A DNA stretch of 36,878 nucleotides. It comes from an uncultured Prevotella sp. GTDB lineage: Bacteria; Bacteroidota; Bacteroidia; Bacteroidales; Bacteroidaceae. Positions 7,906 through 17,984 of this stretch are shown piece by piece. Under the pieces are notes generated by a model, which had not been told where the DNA came from, ran no database searches, and saw nothing but the letters and a program-made list of their open reading frames with translations. Every line of letters begins with the position of its first letter. Position 1 is the stretch's first letter. The position numbers and the translations under genes were made by a program. Location of the stretch: assembly GCA_947170725.1 (NCBI GenBank), contig CAMVUM010000031.1, positions 1 through 36,878 of the forward strand, written 5' to 3'.

Positions 7906-8084
7906 TTTAGAGACATAAGAACCAAAGACATAGAATGCCGGTATTTTGTCTTTATGTCTTTTGCTCTTATGTCTTAATCATTTTCTTCAAGTCCTGAAAC
8001 TCATGCTTTTCCATTCTTGAAACTCTTTGTTCCTTTGCTTTTATGTGTCTTCGCGTTTGTGGCTTCCGTCTGTTCGTCTGCCAT
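7814..8084 (+). repeat. Direct repeat, copy B (partner 1-292)
   Basis: Covers the last 92 bases of the Rpn gene, the hairpin at 7912-7973, the spacer, and the relic of the final codons of a TPR regulator (TTCGTCTGCCAT on the plus strand). After 8084 the match to copy A stops abruptly. Confidence 0.85.
7912..7973. terminator. Hairpin downstream of the Rpn-family gene
   Basis: GACATAAGAACCAAAGACAT at 7912 pairs with ATGTCTTTTGCTCTTATGTC ending at 7973, with a loop of about 20 bases. It is the counterpart of 113-183. Confidence 0.55.
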
Positions 8085-9003
8085 CTGATTTGCTTATTTA
8101 CCGAAGTCTCAGGCCGTTGTCCGCAGGTGGCAACGCCATTGTATTTGGTTTCTCCTTCCCTAGGCTCTGTTGTGACGATGAGGTTTCCGCGGCGAAACTT
8201 TTGAGGCAGCTTCGGAGTGTTATGTCTGCGTTTGCGTTTTTGTTCTGTAAGCATTGTTGCGCAAAAAACGGTGACAAATGAAAATCTTGTTTTAGAGCGG
8301 TGGAAAGCCATTGAAAGCATGGCGGCGATGTCCCGTTCTTGCCGTAAGGCCCTCCTGGGGTTGCAACGGGGCTGTCCCTGCATTGCCGCGGGGCCGCCGT
8401 CATCACCCAACGGCAGCCCCGCGGCAATGCAGGGACGGCCTTACGGCAAAACAAATTCTGATATTTTGGCCTGAAAAGACGGTTTTTCGGTGCTTTGGAA
8501 GTGCACAGCCTTTGGGTGGTGACGTTTAACATGCTGAACAGTACGTACTTATGCTTGCACACGAAAAACTCCGGTATTTGTGTCCTCCAATGAGAAATTT
8601 TCCGGAGATGCCATTCCTGATGCTGTTTCGGGGCATTTTTACCGTTTTTGTCAGTTGTTTTCTGATTGCCGATGTCCTGCAAGACTTCGGGAATGGTTTT
8701 TCTATTTATGAGTTTGCCTGACACACCGATATCTATTGTTGTCGTGTCATTCCAAATGAGGGATGTCGCTTGCCGGCATGTGACAGAGCGGATGCACCGG
8801 AGTGCATCTCGGCCGGTGGAGCCTCATGGTGATAACGAATATGGTTATGTCGTGTCATGATAGCTTCCAGGTGTTGCCCCGGTTTATCCCACAGATGGGC
8901 CCGGGTGGGGGAGTGGATGGTTGATATATTAGCTTTGAAGTGTTAAAAAAGTATATATTATTTTAAAATCACCACTGTTTGGGCATGTTTTTATATAATG
9001 TAT
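8085..9003. other. Gene-poor stretch between the Rpn locus and rpsL
   Basis: About 900 bases with no open frame that looks like a protein. Reading frames of 60-208 codons exist on both strands, but they either cross the palindromic element at 8341-8447 or have no recognisable composition or start signals. Apart from that element and a small GGATGCACCGGAGTGCATC hairpin near 8790, nothing further is evident. Confidence 0.6.
8341..8447. repeat. Large palindromic element (copy 1 of a dispersed family)
   Basis: Outer arms GCCGTAAGGCC (8341-8351) and GGCCTTACGGC (8437-8447) enclose inner arms of 27 bases (8374-8400 and 8410-8436, one mismatch) around a 9-base loop. A 22-base bulge at 8352-8373 sits on the left side only. 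The GC content is well above the surroundings. A diverged relative occurs at 35706-35812, sharing CAACGGCAGCCCCGCGGCAA and CCTTACGGCA. This is a REP/BIME-like or non-autonomous hairpin element. Confidence 0.8.
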
Positions 9004-9004
9004 A

Positions 9005-9034
9005 TTGTTGTTTGAGATAAAATGTGTACCTTTG
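9005..9034 (+). promoter_or_regulatory. Promoter of the str/S10/spc/alpha ribosomal gene cluster
   Basis: TTG (9005-9007), 19 bases, TACCTTTG (9027-9034) followed by CAACCC. Transcription should start near 9041, giving a leader of about 77 bases before rpsL. It is the only convincing promoter seen in front of the ribosomal cluster. Confidence 0.75.
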
Positions 9035-9042
9035 CAACCCAA

Positions 9043-9065
9043 ATATGGGTATGCTATACCCGTAT
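9043..9065 (+). promoter_or_regulatory. Hairpin at the 5' end of the rpsL leader
   Basis: ATATGGGTAT pairs with ATACCCGTAT around a GCT loop, placed almost exactly at the expected transcription start. It could protect the 5' end of a long message or bind a ribosomal protein; the sequence does not say which. Confidence 0.45.
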
Positions 9066-9117
9066 GGTATCAGTGTGACAATATACAAAATATATAATAA
9101 TTAAAAAATAAACAAAA

Positions 9118-9498
9118 ATGCCTACAATTCAACAATTGGTAAGAAAGGGTAGAAGAGTGCTTGTTGACAAGAGCAAGTCACCTGCATTGGATTCATGCCC
9201 TCAGCGTCGCGGCGTGTGTGTCCGTGTGTACACAACAACCCCGAAAAAGCCTAATTCGGCAATGCGTAAGGTTGCCCGTGTGCGTCTGACAAACCAGAAG
9301 GAAGTTAACTCCTACATCCCCGGAGAGGGTCACAACCTGCAGGAGCACTCAATCGTGCTCGTGCGCGGCGGTCGTGTGAAGGACCTCCCCGGTGTTCGTT
9401 ATCACATCGTCCGCGGTACACTGGATACAGCCGGTGTTGCCAGCCGTACGCAGCGTCGTTCGAAGTATGGCGCAAAGCGTCCTAAGGCCAAGAAGTAA
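9118..9498 (+). CDS. rpsL: 30S ribosomal protein S12
   Basis: At 126 residues, the protein matches S12 throughout: [12 protein letters not shown] at the start, the decoding-centre loop [13 protein letters not shown] and the second loop [13 protein letters not shown]. Lys43 and Lys88, where streptomycin-resistance changes usually fall, are both wild type. S12 sits at the A site of the small subunit and monitors codon-anticodon pairing. It is the first gene of the cluster. The start is ATG with an A-rich region (AATAAACAAAA) and no Shine-Dalgarno, as usual for the group. Confidence 0.98.
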   Translation: MPTIQQLVRKGRRVLVDKSKSPALDSCPQRRGVCVRVYTTTPKKPNSAMRKVARVRLTNQKEVNSYIPGEGHNLQEHSIVLVRGGRVKDLPGVRYHIVRGTLDTAGVASRTQRRSKYGAKRPKAKK

Positions 9499-9663
9499 GA
9501 AATAGCCGGAGAAGGTTAGATAAGGCAGAGGACGTAACAGTCAATAAATAAAAGAAACGTTTTGCTGGAGAAGTGTTAAAAAGGTTGAGTAAATGCCCGG
9601 GAGCGGGTGTTGAAGAACAGAAAAGAAACAGCCCCATGCAGAATTAATCCATTTAAAAACAAA

Positions 9664-10140
9664 ATGAGAAAAGCAAAACCAAAGAAGCGTGTGATCCTGC
9701 CGGATCCCGTGTTCAACGACAAGAAAGTGTCGAAGTTCGTGAATCATCTGATGTATGACGGAAAGAAGACAAAGTCATACGAGATTTTCTACACAGCTCT
9801 CGAAACCGTAAAGGGCAAGATGAGCAACGAGGAGAAGTCGTCTCTGGAAATCTGGAAGACAGCTCTCGATAACATCACTCCGCAGGTGGAGGTGAAGAGC
9901 CGCCGTATCGGTGGTGCCACATTCCAGGTTCCGACGGAAATCCGTCCCGACCGCAAGGAGAGCATCTCAATGAAGAACATGATCTCTTTCGCACGTAAGC
10001 GCAGCGGCAAGACAATGGCCGACAAGCTGGCAGCTGAAATCATGGATGCCTTCAACAACCAGGGCGGCGCCTTCAAGCGTAAGGAAGATATGCACCGCAT
10101 GGCTGAGGCTAACCGTGCATTCGCTCACTTCAGATTCTAA
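9664..10140 (+). CDS. rpsG: 30S ribosomal protein S7
   Basis: The 158-residue product begins [20 protein letters not shown]; an upstream in-frame start at 9607 would add 19 residues not found in the family and is rejected. S7 nucleates assembly of the 30S head and touches E-site tRNA; the beta-hairpin ([17 protein letters not shown]) and C-terminal [16 protein letters not shown] are intact. The 165-base gap after rpsL is the largest inside the str part. In E. coli the equivalent gap binds S7 for feedback control, which may or may not hold here. Confidence 0.97.
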   Translation: MRKAKPKKRVILPDPVFNDKKVSKFVNHLMYDGKKTKSYEIFYTALETVKGKMSNEEKSSLEIWKTALDNITPQVEVKSRRIGGATFQVPTEIRPDRKESISMKNMISFARKRSGKTMADKLAAEIMDAFNNQGGAFKRKEDMHRMAEANRAFAHFRF

Positions 10141-10174
10141 TCTTCACGAATATCAATAATAAGGAAAAAATACA

Positions 10175-12292
10175 ATGGCACATCGCGATTTACATTTGAC
10201 CCGCAACATTGGTATCATGGCGCACATCGACGCCGGAAAGACAACGACTTCCGAGCGTATCCTGTTCTACACAGGTAAGACCCATAAGATTGGCGAGACC
10301 CACGAGGGTTCGGCAACTATGGACTGGATGGCTCAGGAGCAGGAGCGTGGTATCACCATCACTTCTGCCGCCACAACCTGTTTCTGGAACTACAAGGGCG
10401 ACCAGTATAAGATTAACTTGATTGACACTCCGGGACACGTCGACTTTACCGCTGAGGTGGAGCGTTCGCTCCGCGTCCTGGACGGTGCCGTGGCTACATA
10501 TTGCGCCGTCGGCGGTGTTGAGCCGCAGTCGGAGACCGTATGGCGCCAGGCTGACAAATATAACGTGCCCCGTATCGGATACGTCAACAAGATGGACCGT
10601 TCGGGTGCCGACTATTATGACGTGATCAAGCAGATGAAGGAAGTGCTGGGCGCCAACCCCGTGAACCTCTGCTGCCCGATTGGTGCCGAAGAAAGATTCA
10701 AGGGCCTTGTGGACCTGATCAAGATGAAGGCTATCCTGTGGCACGACGAGACTATGGGTGCTGAGTATGACGTCGAGGATATACCTGCCGACATGGTTGA
10801 CGAGTGCAACGAGTGGCGCGGCAAGCTCCTTGAGTCCGCAGCCGAGTTCGACGAGAGTTTGATGGAGAAATATTTCGAGGATCCCGAGTCTATCACGGAA
10901 GAGGAAATCATCGCCGCTATCCGCAAGGGAACAATCGCTCTTCAGTGTGTTCCTATGCTCTGCGGTTCTTCATTCAAGAACAAGGGCGTTCAGACAATGC
11001 TTGACTATGTCTGCGCTTTCCTGCCCTCCCCGGTTGATACCCCGGCTATCGTGGGTACGAATCCCGACACAGAGGAAGAGGAAGACCGTCTTCCCTCTGA
11101 GGCTGAGCCGACATCGGCTTTGGCATTCAAGATCGCTACCGACCCGTATGTTGGACGTCTGGTGTTCTTCCGCGTCTACTCAGGTAAGGTTACTGCCGGT
11201 TCATACGTCTACAATCCCCGTACGGGCAAGAAGGAGCGCGTGAGCCGTCTGTTCCAGATGCACTCAAACAAGCAGAACCCTGTCGATGAAATCGTGGCAG
11301 GTGATATAGGTTCCGGCGTAGGTTTCAAGGATATCCGTACTGGTGATACCCTCTGTGAGGAAGACAAGCCCATCGTATTGGAGTCCATGTCGTTCCCCGA
11401 CACTGTGATCTCAATCGCTGTGGAGCCGAAGAGCCAGGCCGACATCGCCAAGCTTGACAACGGTCTTGCCAAGCTGGCTGAGGAAGACCCGACATTCACC
11501 GTTCATACCGACGAGCAGAGCGGCCAGACCGTTATCTCGGGTATGGGTGAGCTTCACCTCGATATCATCATCGACCGTCTGAAGCGTGAGTTCAAGGTTG
11601 AGTGTAACCAGGGTAAGCCCCAGGTCAACTACAAGGAGGCTATCACGAAGGAAGTCAACCTTCGCGAGGTTTACAAGAAGCAGTCCGGTGGTCGCGGTAA
11701 GTTCGCCGACATCATCGTCAACATCGGTCCCAAGGATGAGGACTACAAGGATGGCGACCTGCAGTTCATCAATGAGGTGAAGGGCGGTAACGTGCCTAAG
11801 GAATTCATCCCCTCCGTACAGAAGGGATTCGAGGACTGCCTCAAAGCCGGTGTGCTCGGCGGTTATCCTGTGACGGGTCTGAAGGTGACGCTGCTTGACG
11901 GTTCGTTCCACCCGGTTGACTCCGACCAGCTCTCATTCGAGCTCGCAGCACGCAACGCGTTCAAGAACGCCTGCCCGAAAGCCGGTCCTGTGCTGATGGA
12001 GCCGATCATGAAGGTTGAGGTCGTTACTCCGGAGGAGAACATGGGTGATGTGATCGGTGACTTGAACAAGCGCCGCGGTATGGTCCAGGGTATGGAAGAG
12101 GCCCGCAGCGGCGCCCGTATCGTCAAGGCCATGGTTCCGCTGGCTGAGATGTTCGGCTATGTGACCGCCCTGCGTACCATCACTTCCGGACGCGCAACCA
12201 GCTCTATGGAATATGACCACCACGAGCCCGTTTCAAGCTCAATCGCCAAGGCTATCCTTGAGGAGGCCAAAGGACGTGCGGATCTCGTGTAA
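10175..12292 (+). CDS. fusA: Elongation factor G
   Basis: The 705-residue GTPase catalyses translocation of tRNA and mRNA on the ribosome and, with ribosome recycling factor, splits used ribosomes. G1 is AHIDAGKTT (residues 16-24), the switch II region holds [10 protein letters not shown]4 is NKMD, and the end contains the domain V segment [15 protein letters not shown]. It follows rpsG by 34 bases. Unlike in E. coli, no tuf gene follows; a hairpin and rpsJ come next. Many Bacteroidetes carry a second EF-G-like gene elsewhere, but the location in the str cluster supports the canonical factor. Confidence 0.98.
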   Translation: MAHRDLHLTRNIGIMAHIDAGKTTTSERILFYTGKTHKIGETHEGSATMDWMAQEQERGITITSAATTCFWNYKGDQYKINLIDTPGHVDFTAEVERSLRVLDGAVATYCAVGGVEPQSETVWRQADKYNVPRIGYVNKMDRSGADYYDVIKQMKEVLGANPVNLCCPIGAEERFKGLVDLIKMKAILWHDETMGAEYDVEDIPADMVDECNEWRGKLLESAAEFDESLMEKYFEDPESITEEEIIAAIRKGTIALQCVPMLCGSSFKNKGVQTMLDYVCAFLPSPVDTPAIVGTNPDTEEEEDRLPSEAEPTSALAFKIATDPYVGRLVFFRVYSGKVTAGSYVYNPRTGKKERVSRLFQMHSNKQNPVDEIVAGDIGSGVGFKDIRTGDTLCEEDKPIVLESMSFPDTVISIAVEPKSQADIAKLDNGLAKLAEEDPTFTVHTDEQSGQTVISGMGELHLDIIIDRLKREFKVECNQGKPQVNYKEAITKEVNLREVYKKQSGGRGKFADIIVNIGPKDEDYKDGDLQFINEVKGGNVPKEFIPSVQKGFEDCLKAGVLGGYPVTGLKVTLLDGSFHPVDSDQLSFELAARNAFKNACPKAGPVLMEPIMKVEVVTPEENMGDVIGDLNKRRGMVQGMEEARSGARIVKAMVPLAEMFGYVTALRTITSGRATSSMEYDHHEPVSSSIAKAILEEAKGRADLV

Positions 12293-12307
12293 TCAAAGAA
12301 TAAAATG

Positions 12308-12359
12308 AGAAAAGAGGCGCTGTTTAGCGAATGACTCTTAAACAGCGTACCTCTTTTCT
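12308..12359 (+). terminator. Terminator or attenuator between fusA and rpsJ
   Basis: AGAAAAGAGG and CGCTGTTTA (12308-12326) pair with TAAACAGCG and CCTCTTTTCT (12339-12359), followed by a pyrimidine-rich TTTC. It may split the str part from the S10 part or let a fraction of transcripts through; no separate promoter for rpsJ was found, which favours partial read-through. Confidence 0.65.
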
Positions 12360-12397
12360 TTCAAGATTTAGGAACAATATAATTCAAATCAATAACA

Positions 12398-12703
12398 ATG
12401 AGTCAGAAAATCAGAATCAAGCTGAAGTCATACGACCACAAATTGGTTGACAAGTCAGCAGAGAAAATCGTGAAGGCTGTCAAGGCTACAGGCGCAATCA
12501 TCAGCGGCCCCATTCCATTGCCTACACACAAGCGTATCTATACTGTAAACCGCAGTACGTTCGTAAACAAGAAAGCACGTGAGCAGTTCCAGCTCTCAGA
12601 CTACAAGCGTCTGATTGATATCTACAGCTCTACCGCAAAGACAGTGGACGCACTGATGAAACTCGAACTCCCCAGCGGTGTGGAAGTTGAAATCAAGGTA
12701 TAG
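12398..12703 (+). CDS. rpsJ: 30S ribosomal protein S10
   Basis: Full-length at 101 residues: [20 protein letters not shown], the loop [17 protein letters not shown] and the C-terminal [11 protein letters not shown] are standard. S10 is part of the 30S head and, as NusE, joins NusB in antitermination. It opens the S10 section, 105 bases after fusA and beyond the 12308-12359 hairpin. Confidence 0.98.
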   Translation: MSQKIRIKLKSYDHKLVDKSAEKIVKAVKATGAIISGPIPLPTHKRIYTVNRSTFVNKKAREQFQLSDYKRLIDIYSSTAKTVDALMKLELPSGVEVEIKV

Positions 12704-12766
12704 TAGCAGAAGAACCAAAAGCAAAAACGTATAAAATACAACATTGATTTTTAAATATTAATTGAA

Positions 12767-13381
12767 ATGCCAGGATTAATTGGAAAAAAAATCGGAATGA
12801 CATCCGTTTTCAGTGCCGACGGTAAGAATGTACCGTGCACTGTTATCGAAGCTGGTCCTTGTGTTGTTACACAGGTAAAGACCGTTGAAAAAGACGGTTA
12901 CAAGGCTGTTCAGCTGGGTTTCGGCGAGGCTAAGGAGAAGAATACCACCAAGCCTATGCTCGGAATTTTCAAGAAGGCCGGAACAACACCGAAGAGCCAC
13001 TTGGCCGAGTTCAAGTTTGACGAGGAGTATAACCTCGGTGACACTATCACTGTCGATATTTTCAGTGATACACAGTTCGTGGACGTTGTCGGAACCTCTA
13101 AGGGTAAAGGTTTTCAGGGCGTAATGAAGCGTCATGGTTTCGGCGGTGTCGGCCAGAGCACTCACGGTCAGGACGACCGCGCACGCAAGCCGGGTTCAAT
13201 CGGTGCCTGCTCTTACCCCGCAAAGGTATTCAAGGGCATGCGCATGGGCGGCCACATGGGTAACGAAAGAGTGACGACCCAGAACCTCAAAGTGTTAAAA
13301 GTGATACCGGAGCACAACCTCATCCTTGTCAAGGGTAGCGTTGCCGGTTGCAATGGTTCAACTGTATTAATTGAGAAATAA
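12767..13381 (+). CDS. rplC: 50S ribosomal protein L3
   Basis: The 204-residue protein opens [15 protein letters not shown] and has the typical [44 protein letters not shown] core, whose extension reaches toward the peptidyl-transferase centre. L3 is an early 50S assembly protein. Its stop overlaps the rplD start by one base (TAATG), a sign of coupled translation. Confidence 0.98.
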   Translation: MPGLIGKKIGMTSVFSADGKNVPCTVIEAGPCVVTQVKTVEKDGYKAVQLGFGEAKEKNTTKPMLGIFKKAGTTPKSHLAEFKFDEEYNLGDTITVDIFSDTQFVDVVGTSKGKGFQGVMKRHGFGGVGQSTHGQDDRARKPGSIGACSYPAKVFKGMRMGGHMGNERVTTQNLKVLKVIPEHNLILVKGSVAGCNGSTVLIEK

Positions 13382-14010
13382 TGGAAATCAACGTATTAAA
13401 TATCAATGGTCAGGAGACCGGAAGAAAGATAGAGCTGAACGAGGCTATCTTCGGCATTGAGCCCAATGACCACGTTCTTTATCTGGACGTCAAGCAGTAT
13501 CTCGCTAACCAGCGTCAGGGTACACACAAATCAAAGGAGAGAAGTGAGGTTTCCGGTTCTACACGCAAGCTCGGTCGTCAGAAGGGCGGCGGCGGCGCAC
13601 GCCGCGGTGACATCAACTCACCGTTGCTCGTAGGTGGAGGCCGCGTGTTCGGTCCGAAGCCACGCGACTATCGCTTCAAACTGAACAAGAAAGTAAAGGT
13701 TCTTGCCCGCAAGAGCGCCCTGTCATATAAGGCCCAGGAAAATGCAATCGTAGTCGTGGAAGACTTCGCAATGGAGGCTCCGAAGACTAAAGAATTTGTA
13801 AATATTGCTAAAAATCTTAAAGTCGAGGGCCGTAAAGCGCTTTTTGTTTTGCCGGAATCAAATAAAAACGTATATTTGTCGGCTCGTAATTTGCAGCGCA
13901 CTGAAGTTATGCTCGCATCCGGCATCAACGCCTACAAGGTTTTGAACGCTGATGTGCTCGTGATAACAGAGAACTCGCTGAAGACTATCGACGGTATCTT
14001 AACAAAATAA
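13381..14010 (+). CDS. rplD: 50S ribosomal protein L4
   Basis: This 209-residue protein carries the long loop [19 protein letters not shown] that lines the exit tunnel, where macrolide-resistance changes arise; no odd change is visible there. In E. coli L4 also represses the S10 operon through the leader RNA, but that leader is not recognisable here. It is coupled to rplC by a one-base overlap and sits 15 bases before rplW. Confidence 0.97.
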   Translation: MEINVLNINGQETGRKIELNEAIFGIEPNDHVLYLDVKQYLANQRQGTHKSKERSEVSGSTRKLGRQKGGGGARRGDINSPLLVGGGRVFGPKPRDYRFKLNKKVKVLARKSALSYKAQENAIVVVEDFAMEAPKTKEFVNIAKNLKVEGRKALFVLPESNKNVYLSARNLQRTEVMLASGINAYKVLNADVLVITENSLKTIDGILTK

Positions 14011-14025
14011 AGGAGACAAAACGAT

Positions 14026-14382
14026 ATGGCATTTATAATAAAACCATTGGTCACTGAGAAGATGACCAAGATTACAGACAAGTCTTCTGTTGACAGAACT
14101 TATAGGGTAAAGTCGAAGAAGGGCGAGGAAAGAACGAAGAAGGCAACTCCAAAGTATGGCTTCATCGTTAAGCCTGAGGCTAACAAGATCGAAATAAAGA
14201 ACGAAATCGAGAAGCTGTATAACGTTACTGTTATCGATGTCAATACGATCAACTATGCCGGAAAACGCTCTGCGCGCTATACGAAAGCCGGTCTTGTCAA
14301 GGGCCAGAAGAACGCGTTCAAAAAGGCAATCGTCACTCTCAAAGAGGGCGATACTATAGATTTTTATAGCAATATACAATAA
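14026..14382 (+). CDS. rplW: 50S ribosomal protein L23
   Basis: At 118 residues it is longer than the roughly 100 of E. coli L23. The extra length is a basic insertion after IKPLVTEKMTKITDKS (about residues 24-42, DRTYRVKSKKGEERTKKATP-like), before the conserved KYGFIVKPEANKIEIKNEIEKLY. L23 lies at the tunnel exit and docks trigger factor and SRP. Spacing of 15 and 6 bases to its neighbours supports one operon. Confidence 0.96.
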   Translation: MAFIIKPLVTEKMTKITDKSSVDRTYRVKSKKGEERTKKATPKYGFIVKPEANKIEIKNEIEKLYNVTVIDVNTINYAGKRSARYTKAGLVKGQKNAFKKAIVTLKEGDTIDFYSNIQ

Positions 14383-14388
14383 TAAAAA

Positions 14389-15213
14389 ATGGCAGTACGT
14401 AAGTTCAAACCGGTAACTCCGGGTCAAAGACACAAGATTATTGGCACGTTCGAGGAAATTACTGCATCCGTGCCAGAAAAGTCTCTCGTTTACGGTAAAC
14501 GTTCTACCGGTGGTCGAAACAACACCGGTAAGATGACAGTCCGCTATCGTGGCGGCGGTCACAAGAAGAAGTATCGTCTGATCGACTTCAAGCGAGAGAA
14601 AGATGGTGTTCCAGCAGTAGTAAAGACAATCGAATACGATCCGAACCGTTCGGCTCGTATCGCTTTGTTGTTTTACGCTGATGGTGAGAAACGTTATATC
14701 ATTGCTCCCAATGGATTGCAAGTTGGCGCAACTGTGATGTCTGGAGCCGAGGCGGTGCCTGAGATTGGTAATACGCTTCCCCTCGCAAACATCCCCGTGG
14801 GTACCGTGATTCACAACATCGAATTACGCCCGGGTCAGGGTGCGCTGCTCGTTCGTTCGGCAGGCAATTTCGCTCAGTTGACATCTCGTGAGGGCAGCTA
14901 TTGCGTAATCAAGCTCCCTTCAGGAGAAACTCGCAAGATTCTTAGCGCATGTAAGGCTACGGTAGGTAGCGTCGGCAACTCAGACCACGCTCTGGAGCAG
15001 TCCGGTAAGGCTGGACGCTCACGCTGGCTCGGACGTCGTCCTCACAACCGTGGTGTTGTTATGAACCCTGTTGATCACCCGATGGGTGGTGGTGAAGGCC
15101 GTCAGTCTGGAGGTCACCCGCGCTCACGTAAGGGCTTGTATGCAAAGGGTCTCAAGACACGTGCACCTAAGAAGCTTTCTAATAAGTACATTATCGAAAG
15201 AGCAAGTAAGTAA
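14389..15213 (+). CDS. rplB: 50S ribosomal protein L2
   Basis: At 274 residues it matches L2 across its length, from FKPVTPGQR through [19 protein letters not shown] to [14 protein letters not shown]. The first His of the usual HPHGGGEG (equivalent of the much studied His229) is kept while the second is Met. L2 binds 23S rRNA near the peptidyl-transferase centre and is needed for subunit joining. It follows rplW by 6 bases. Confidence 0.98.
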   Translation: MAVRKFKPVTPGQRHKIIGTFEEITASVPEKSLVYGKRSTGGRNNTGKMTVRYRGGGHKKKYRLIDFKREKDGVPAVVKTIEYDPNRSARIALLFYADGEKRYIIAPNGLQVGATVMSGAEAVPEIGNTLPLANIPVGTVIHNIELRPGQGALLVRSAGNFAQLTSREGSYCVIKLPSGETRKILSACKATVGSVGNSDHALEQSGKAGRSRWLGRRPHNRGVVMNPVDHPMGGGEGRQSGGHPRSRKGLYAKGLKTRAPKKLSNKYIIERASK

Positions 15214-15234
15214 TTAAGTTAACTAAGTGAAATT

Positions 15235-15501
15235 ATGAGTCGTTCATTAAAAAAAGGTCCATATATCAACGTGTCGCTCGAGAAGAAAATTCTCGCCATG
15301 AATGAGAGCGGCAAGAAGACTGTTGTAAAGACTTGGGCCAGAGCTTCAATGATTTCCCCGGACTTCGTGGGACATACGGTTGCAGTTCATAACGGAAACA
15401 AATTTATCCCTGTCTACATTACCGAGAACATGGTAGGACACAAACTTGGAGAGTTCTCTCCTACACGTCGTTTCGGTGGCCACGCAGGCAACAAGAAGTA
15501 G
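15235..15501 (+). CDS. rpsS: 30S ribosomal protein S19
   Basis: The 88-residue protein reads [19 protein letters not shown] and ends with the conserved [20 protein letters not shown]19 binds S13 in the 30S head near the A site and the intersubunit bridge. It lies 21 bases after rplB. Confidence 0.98.
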   Translation: MSRSLKKGPYINVSLEKKILAMNESGKKTVVKTWARASMISPDFVGHTVAVHNGNKFIPVYITENMVGHKLGEFSPTRRFGGHAGNKK

Positions 15502-15538
15502 GACAGGTAAATTCACCAGAAATTAAAAGAATATAATA

Positions 15539-15940
15539 ATGGGAGCAAGAAAACATATTAAGGCTGAAGAAAGAAAGGCAGCTCTTAAAACACAGTATTT
15601 TGCTAAGCTGAAAGGCGTTCCTTCTTCTCCGCGCAAAATGCGCTATGTCGTAGACATGATCCGCGGCATGGAGGTGAATCGCGCACTTGGAGTGCTCAGA
15701 TTCTCAAAGAAGGCCGCTTCTGCTGACGTAGAGAAACTTCTCCGTTCGGCTATCGCCAACTGGGAGGCAAAGAATGATCGCAAGGCTGAGGCCGGTGAAC
15801 TTTATATCACAAAGGTCTTCGTTGATGAAGGCGTTACTTTGAAGCGTATGAGACCTGCACCTCAGGGACGTGGATACAGAATCCGCAAGCGTTCCAACCA
15901 CGTGACTCTGTTTGTTGATGCTAAAACTAATGATAAATAA
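15539..15940 (+). CDS. rplV: 50S ribosomal protein L22
   Basis: This 133-residue protein has the globular part ([21 protein letters not shown]) and the extended hairpin ([21 protein letters not shown]) that lines the exit tunnel opposite L4. The hairpin is complete, with no deletion of the type linked to macrolide resistance. It starts 37 bases after rpsS. Confidence 0.97.
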   Translation: MGARKHIKAEERKAALKTQYFAKLKGVPSSPRKMRYVVDMIRGMEVNRALGVLRFSKKAASADVEKLLRSAIANWEAKNDRKAEAGELYITKVFVDEGVTLKRMRPAPQGRGYRIRKRSNHVTLFVDAKTNDK

Positions 15941-15949
15941 CTAAGTAGA

Positions 15950-16675
15950 ATGGGACAGAAAGTTAATCCGATAAGCAACCGTCTTGGAATAGTTAGAGGT
16001 TGGGATTCAAATTGGTTTGGAGGCAAGGACTTCGGAGACAATTTGGTTGAGGACCAGAAAATCCGTAAGTACCTTAACAAGCGTATTGAGAAAGCAAGTG
16101 TCTCTCGTATTGTTATCGAACGTACGCTGAAGCTGGTTACCATTACTATCTGCACGGCTCGTCCGGGTCTTATCATTGGTAAGGGTGGACAGGAAGTTGA
16201 CAAGCTCAAGGAAGAGTTGAAGAAACTCTATGATAAGGACATTCAGATCAACATCTATGAGGTTAAGAAGCCTGAGCTCGACGCAACAATCGTAGCAAAC
16301 AACATCGCACGCCAGGTGGAAGGTAAGATCGCTTACCGCCGTGCAATCAAGATGGCTGTGGCTAACACGATGCGCGCTGGCGCTGAGGGCGTGAAAATTC
16401 AGATTACAGGACGTCTGAACGGTGCCGAAATGGCCCGTAAGGAAATGTATAAAGAGGGACGTACTCCTCTGCACACATTCCGCGCAGACATTGATTACTG
16501 CCAGGCAGAGGCTCTCACAAAGGTGGGTCTGCTGGGTATCAAGGTGTGGATTTGCCGCGGTGAAATCTACGGTAAACGCGACCTTGCCCCCAACTTCACA
16601 CAGGAGAAGGGTAGCAACCGTTCAAACGGTGGCAACAATGGTGGCAGAAAGTTCCGTAATAAGAAGAATAAATAA
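15950..16675 (+). CDS. rpsC: 30S ribosomal protein S3
   Basis: The 241-residue protein has the KH domain with the GXXG-type loop ([13 protein letters not shown]) and the C-terminal S3 domain ([40 protein letters not shown]). It ends in a basic Asn/Gly-rich tail ([19 protein letters not shown]) absent from the E. coli protein in this form. S3 sits at the mRNA entrance and helps helicase activity. It is 9 bases after rplV. Confidence 0.98.
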   Translation: MGQKVNPISNRLGIVRGWDSNWFGGKDFGDNLVEDQKIRKYLNKRIEKASVSRIVIERTLKLVTITICTARPGLIIGKGGQEVDKLKEELKKLYDKDIQINIYEVKKPELDATIVANNIARQVEGKIAYRRAIKMAVANTMRAGAEGVKIQITGRLNGAEMARKEMYKEGRTPLHTFRADIDYCQAEALTKVGLLGIKVWICRGEIYGKRDLAPNFTQEKGSNRSNGGNNGGRKFRNKKNK

Positions 16676-16698
16676 ACGTTTTAAAGTAAGAAGCTATC

Positions 16699-17127
16699 AT
16701 GTTACAACCTAAGAGAGTAAAATATAGAAGACCTCAAGATGGTCGTGGCAACAAAGGCAACGCCCACAGAGGTACACAGCTGGCTTTCGGCTCATTCGGC
16801 ATCAAGACTCTTGAGGCCAAGTGGATCGACAGCCGTCAGATAGAGGCAGCCCGTGTGGCTGTCAACCGCTACATGCAGCGTGAGGGTCAGGTCTGGATCC
16901 GAATATTCCCGGACAAACCTATCACCCGCAAGCCCGCTGACGTCCGAATGGGTAAGGGAAAGGGAGATCCCGCAGGATGGGTTGCACCTGTAACTCCTGG
17001 CCGTATCCTCTTTGAAGTGGAAGGCGTTTCGTTCGATATCGCAAAAGAGGCTCTCCGCCTTGCTGCACAGAAACTGCCTGTGAAGACTAAGTTTGTTGTT
17101 AGACGTGATTACGATAAAAACGCTTAA
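16699..17127 (+). CDS. rplP: 50S ribosomal protein L16
   Basis: The 142-residue protein begins [20 protein letters not shown] and contains the typical [22 protein letters not shown] and [15 protein letters not shown] segments. L16 helps position A-site tRNA and is a late assembly protein of the 50S. It is tightly followed by rpmC (3 bases). Confidence 0.98.
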   Translation: MLQPKRVKYRRPQDGRGNKGNAHRGTQLAFGSFGIKTLEAKWIDSRQIEAARVAVNRYMQREGQVWIRIFPDKPITRKPADVRMGKGKGDPAGWVAPVTPGRILFEVEGVSFDIAKEALRLAAQKLPVKTKFVVRRDYDKNA

Positions 17128-17130
17128 TTT

Positions 17131-17325
17131 ATGAAGATTAAAGAAGTTAAAGAACTCGAGACCAAGGAATTGGTTGAGAAGATAGGCGAAGAGGTTGCAA
17201 AGTACAACCAGATGAAGTTGAACCATTCAATCACTCCGCTGGAAAATCCATCAGAGATTAAGGCTACACGTCGTGATATCGCACGTATGAAGACAGAACT
17301 CCGTCAAAGAGAACTTAACAAATAA
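17131..17325 (+). CDS. rpmC: 50S ribosomal protein L29
   Basis: The 64-residue helical protein ([20 protein letters not shown] ... [14 protein letters not shown]) sits near the tunnel exit beside L23. It is packed between rplP and rpsQ with gaps of 3 and 2 bases, the usual order. Confidence 0.96.
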   Translation: MKIKEVKELETKELVEKIGEEVAKYNQMKLNHSITPLENPSEIKATRRDIARMKTELRQRELNK

Positions 17326-17327
17326 TA

Positions 17328-17594
17328 ATGGGCCAGATGGAAAAAAGAAATTTAAGAAAGACAAGACAGGGTGTTGTCGTGAGCAACAAGATGGATAAGA
17401 CCATTGTTATTGCCGCTAAGTTCAAGGAAATGCACCCGATTTATGGTAAGTTCGTACAGAAGACGAAGAAATACCATGCACATGATGAGAAGAACGAAGC
17501 TAATATCGGTGATACAGTGCTCATTATGGAAACCCGTCCTTTGAGTAAGACAAAGAGATGGAGATTAGTTCAAATTGTTGAAAAAGCTAAGTAA
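17328..17594 (+). CDS. rpsQ: 30S ribosomal protein S17
   Basis: The 88-residue OB-fold protein contains [39 protein letters not shown] and [16 protein letters not shown]. The ATG at 17328 lies 2 bases after rpmC; an in-frame ATG at 17337 would give the MEKRNLRK start seen in relatives, and the choice between them is open. S17 binds 16S rRNA early in assembly. Confidence 0.97.
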   Translation: MGQMEKRNLRKTRQGVVVSNKMDKTIVIAAKFKEMHPIYGKFVQKTKKYHAHDEKNEANIGDTVLIMETRPLSKTKRWRLVQIVEKAK

Positions 17595-17596
17595 TT

Positions 17597-17962
17597 ATGA
17601 TACAAGCAGAATCAAGACTTACAGTATGTGATAACAGCGGTGCACGCGAAGCTCTTTGCATCCGTGTGCTGGGTGGTACCCGCCGCCGTTATGCAAGTGT
17701 CGGTGACGTGATTGTCGTTGCTGTCAAGAACGTTATCCCGTCAAGTGATTTGAAAAAGGGTGCAGTATCGAAGGCTCTGATTGTTCGCACAAAGAAGGAA
17801 ATCCGTCGTGCAGACGGTTCATACATCCGCTTTGACGACAATGCTTGTGTATTGCTGAACAATGCCGGTGAGCTTCGCGGCAGCCGTATCTTCGGTCCGG
17901 TGGCTCGTGAGTTGCGTGCCGTTAATATGAAGGTCGTTTCTTTGGCACCTGAGGTTCTTTAA
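17597..17962 (+). CDS. rplN: 50S ribosomal protein L14
   Basis: At 121 residues it has [19 protein letters not shown], the [17 protein letters not shown] segment and the ending EVL. L14 forms intersubunit bridge B8 and is the docking site of the silencing factor RsfS. It lies 2 bases after rpsQ. Confidence 0.98.
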   Translation: MIQAESRLTVCDNSGAREALCIRVLGGTRRRYASVGDVIVVAVKNVIPSSDLKKGAVSKALIVRTKKEIRRADGSYIRFDDNACVLLNNAGELRGSRIFGPVARELRAVNMKVVSLAPEVL

Positions 17963-17984
17963 ATATTTAATGAAGAGACAAGAA

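Noticed and set aside
8098..8724. Long minus-strand frame (208 codons) in the gap before rpsL
   Set aside because: It runs straight through the palindromic element at 8341-8447, has no recognisable domain and no promoter; the composition comes from the repeat.
8666..8860. 64-codon plus-strand frame before rpsL
   Set aside because: No promoter, no start signal and no family pattern; retained only as part of the gene-poor stretch.
12293..12397. A tuf gene after fusA
   Set aside because: Only 105 bases with a hairpin separate fusA from rpsJ; EF-Tu must be encoded elsewhere.
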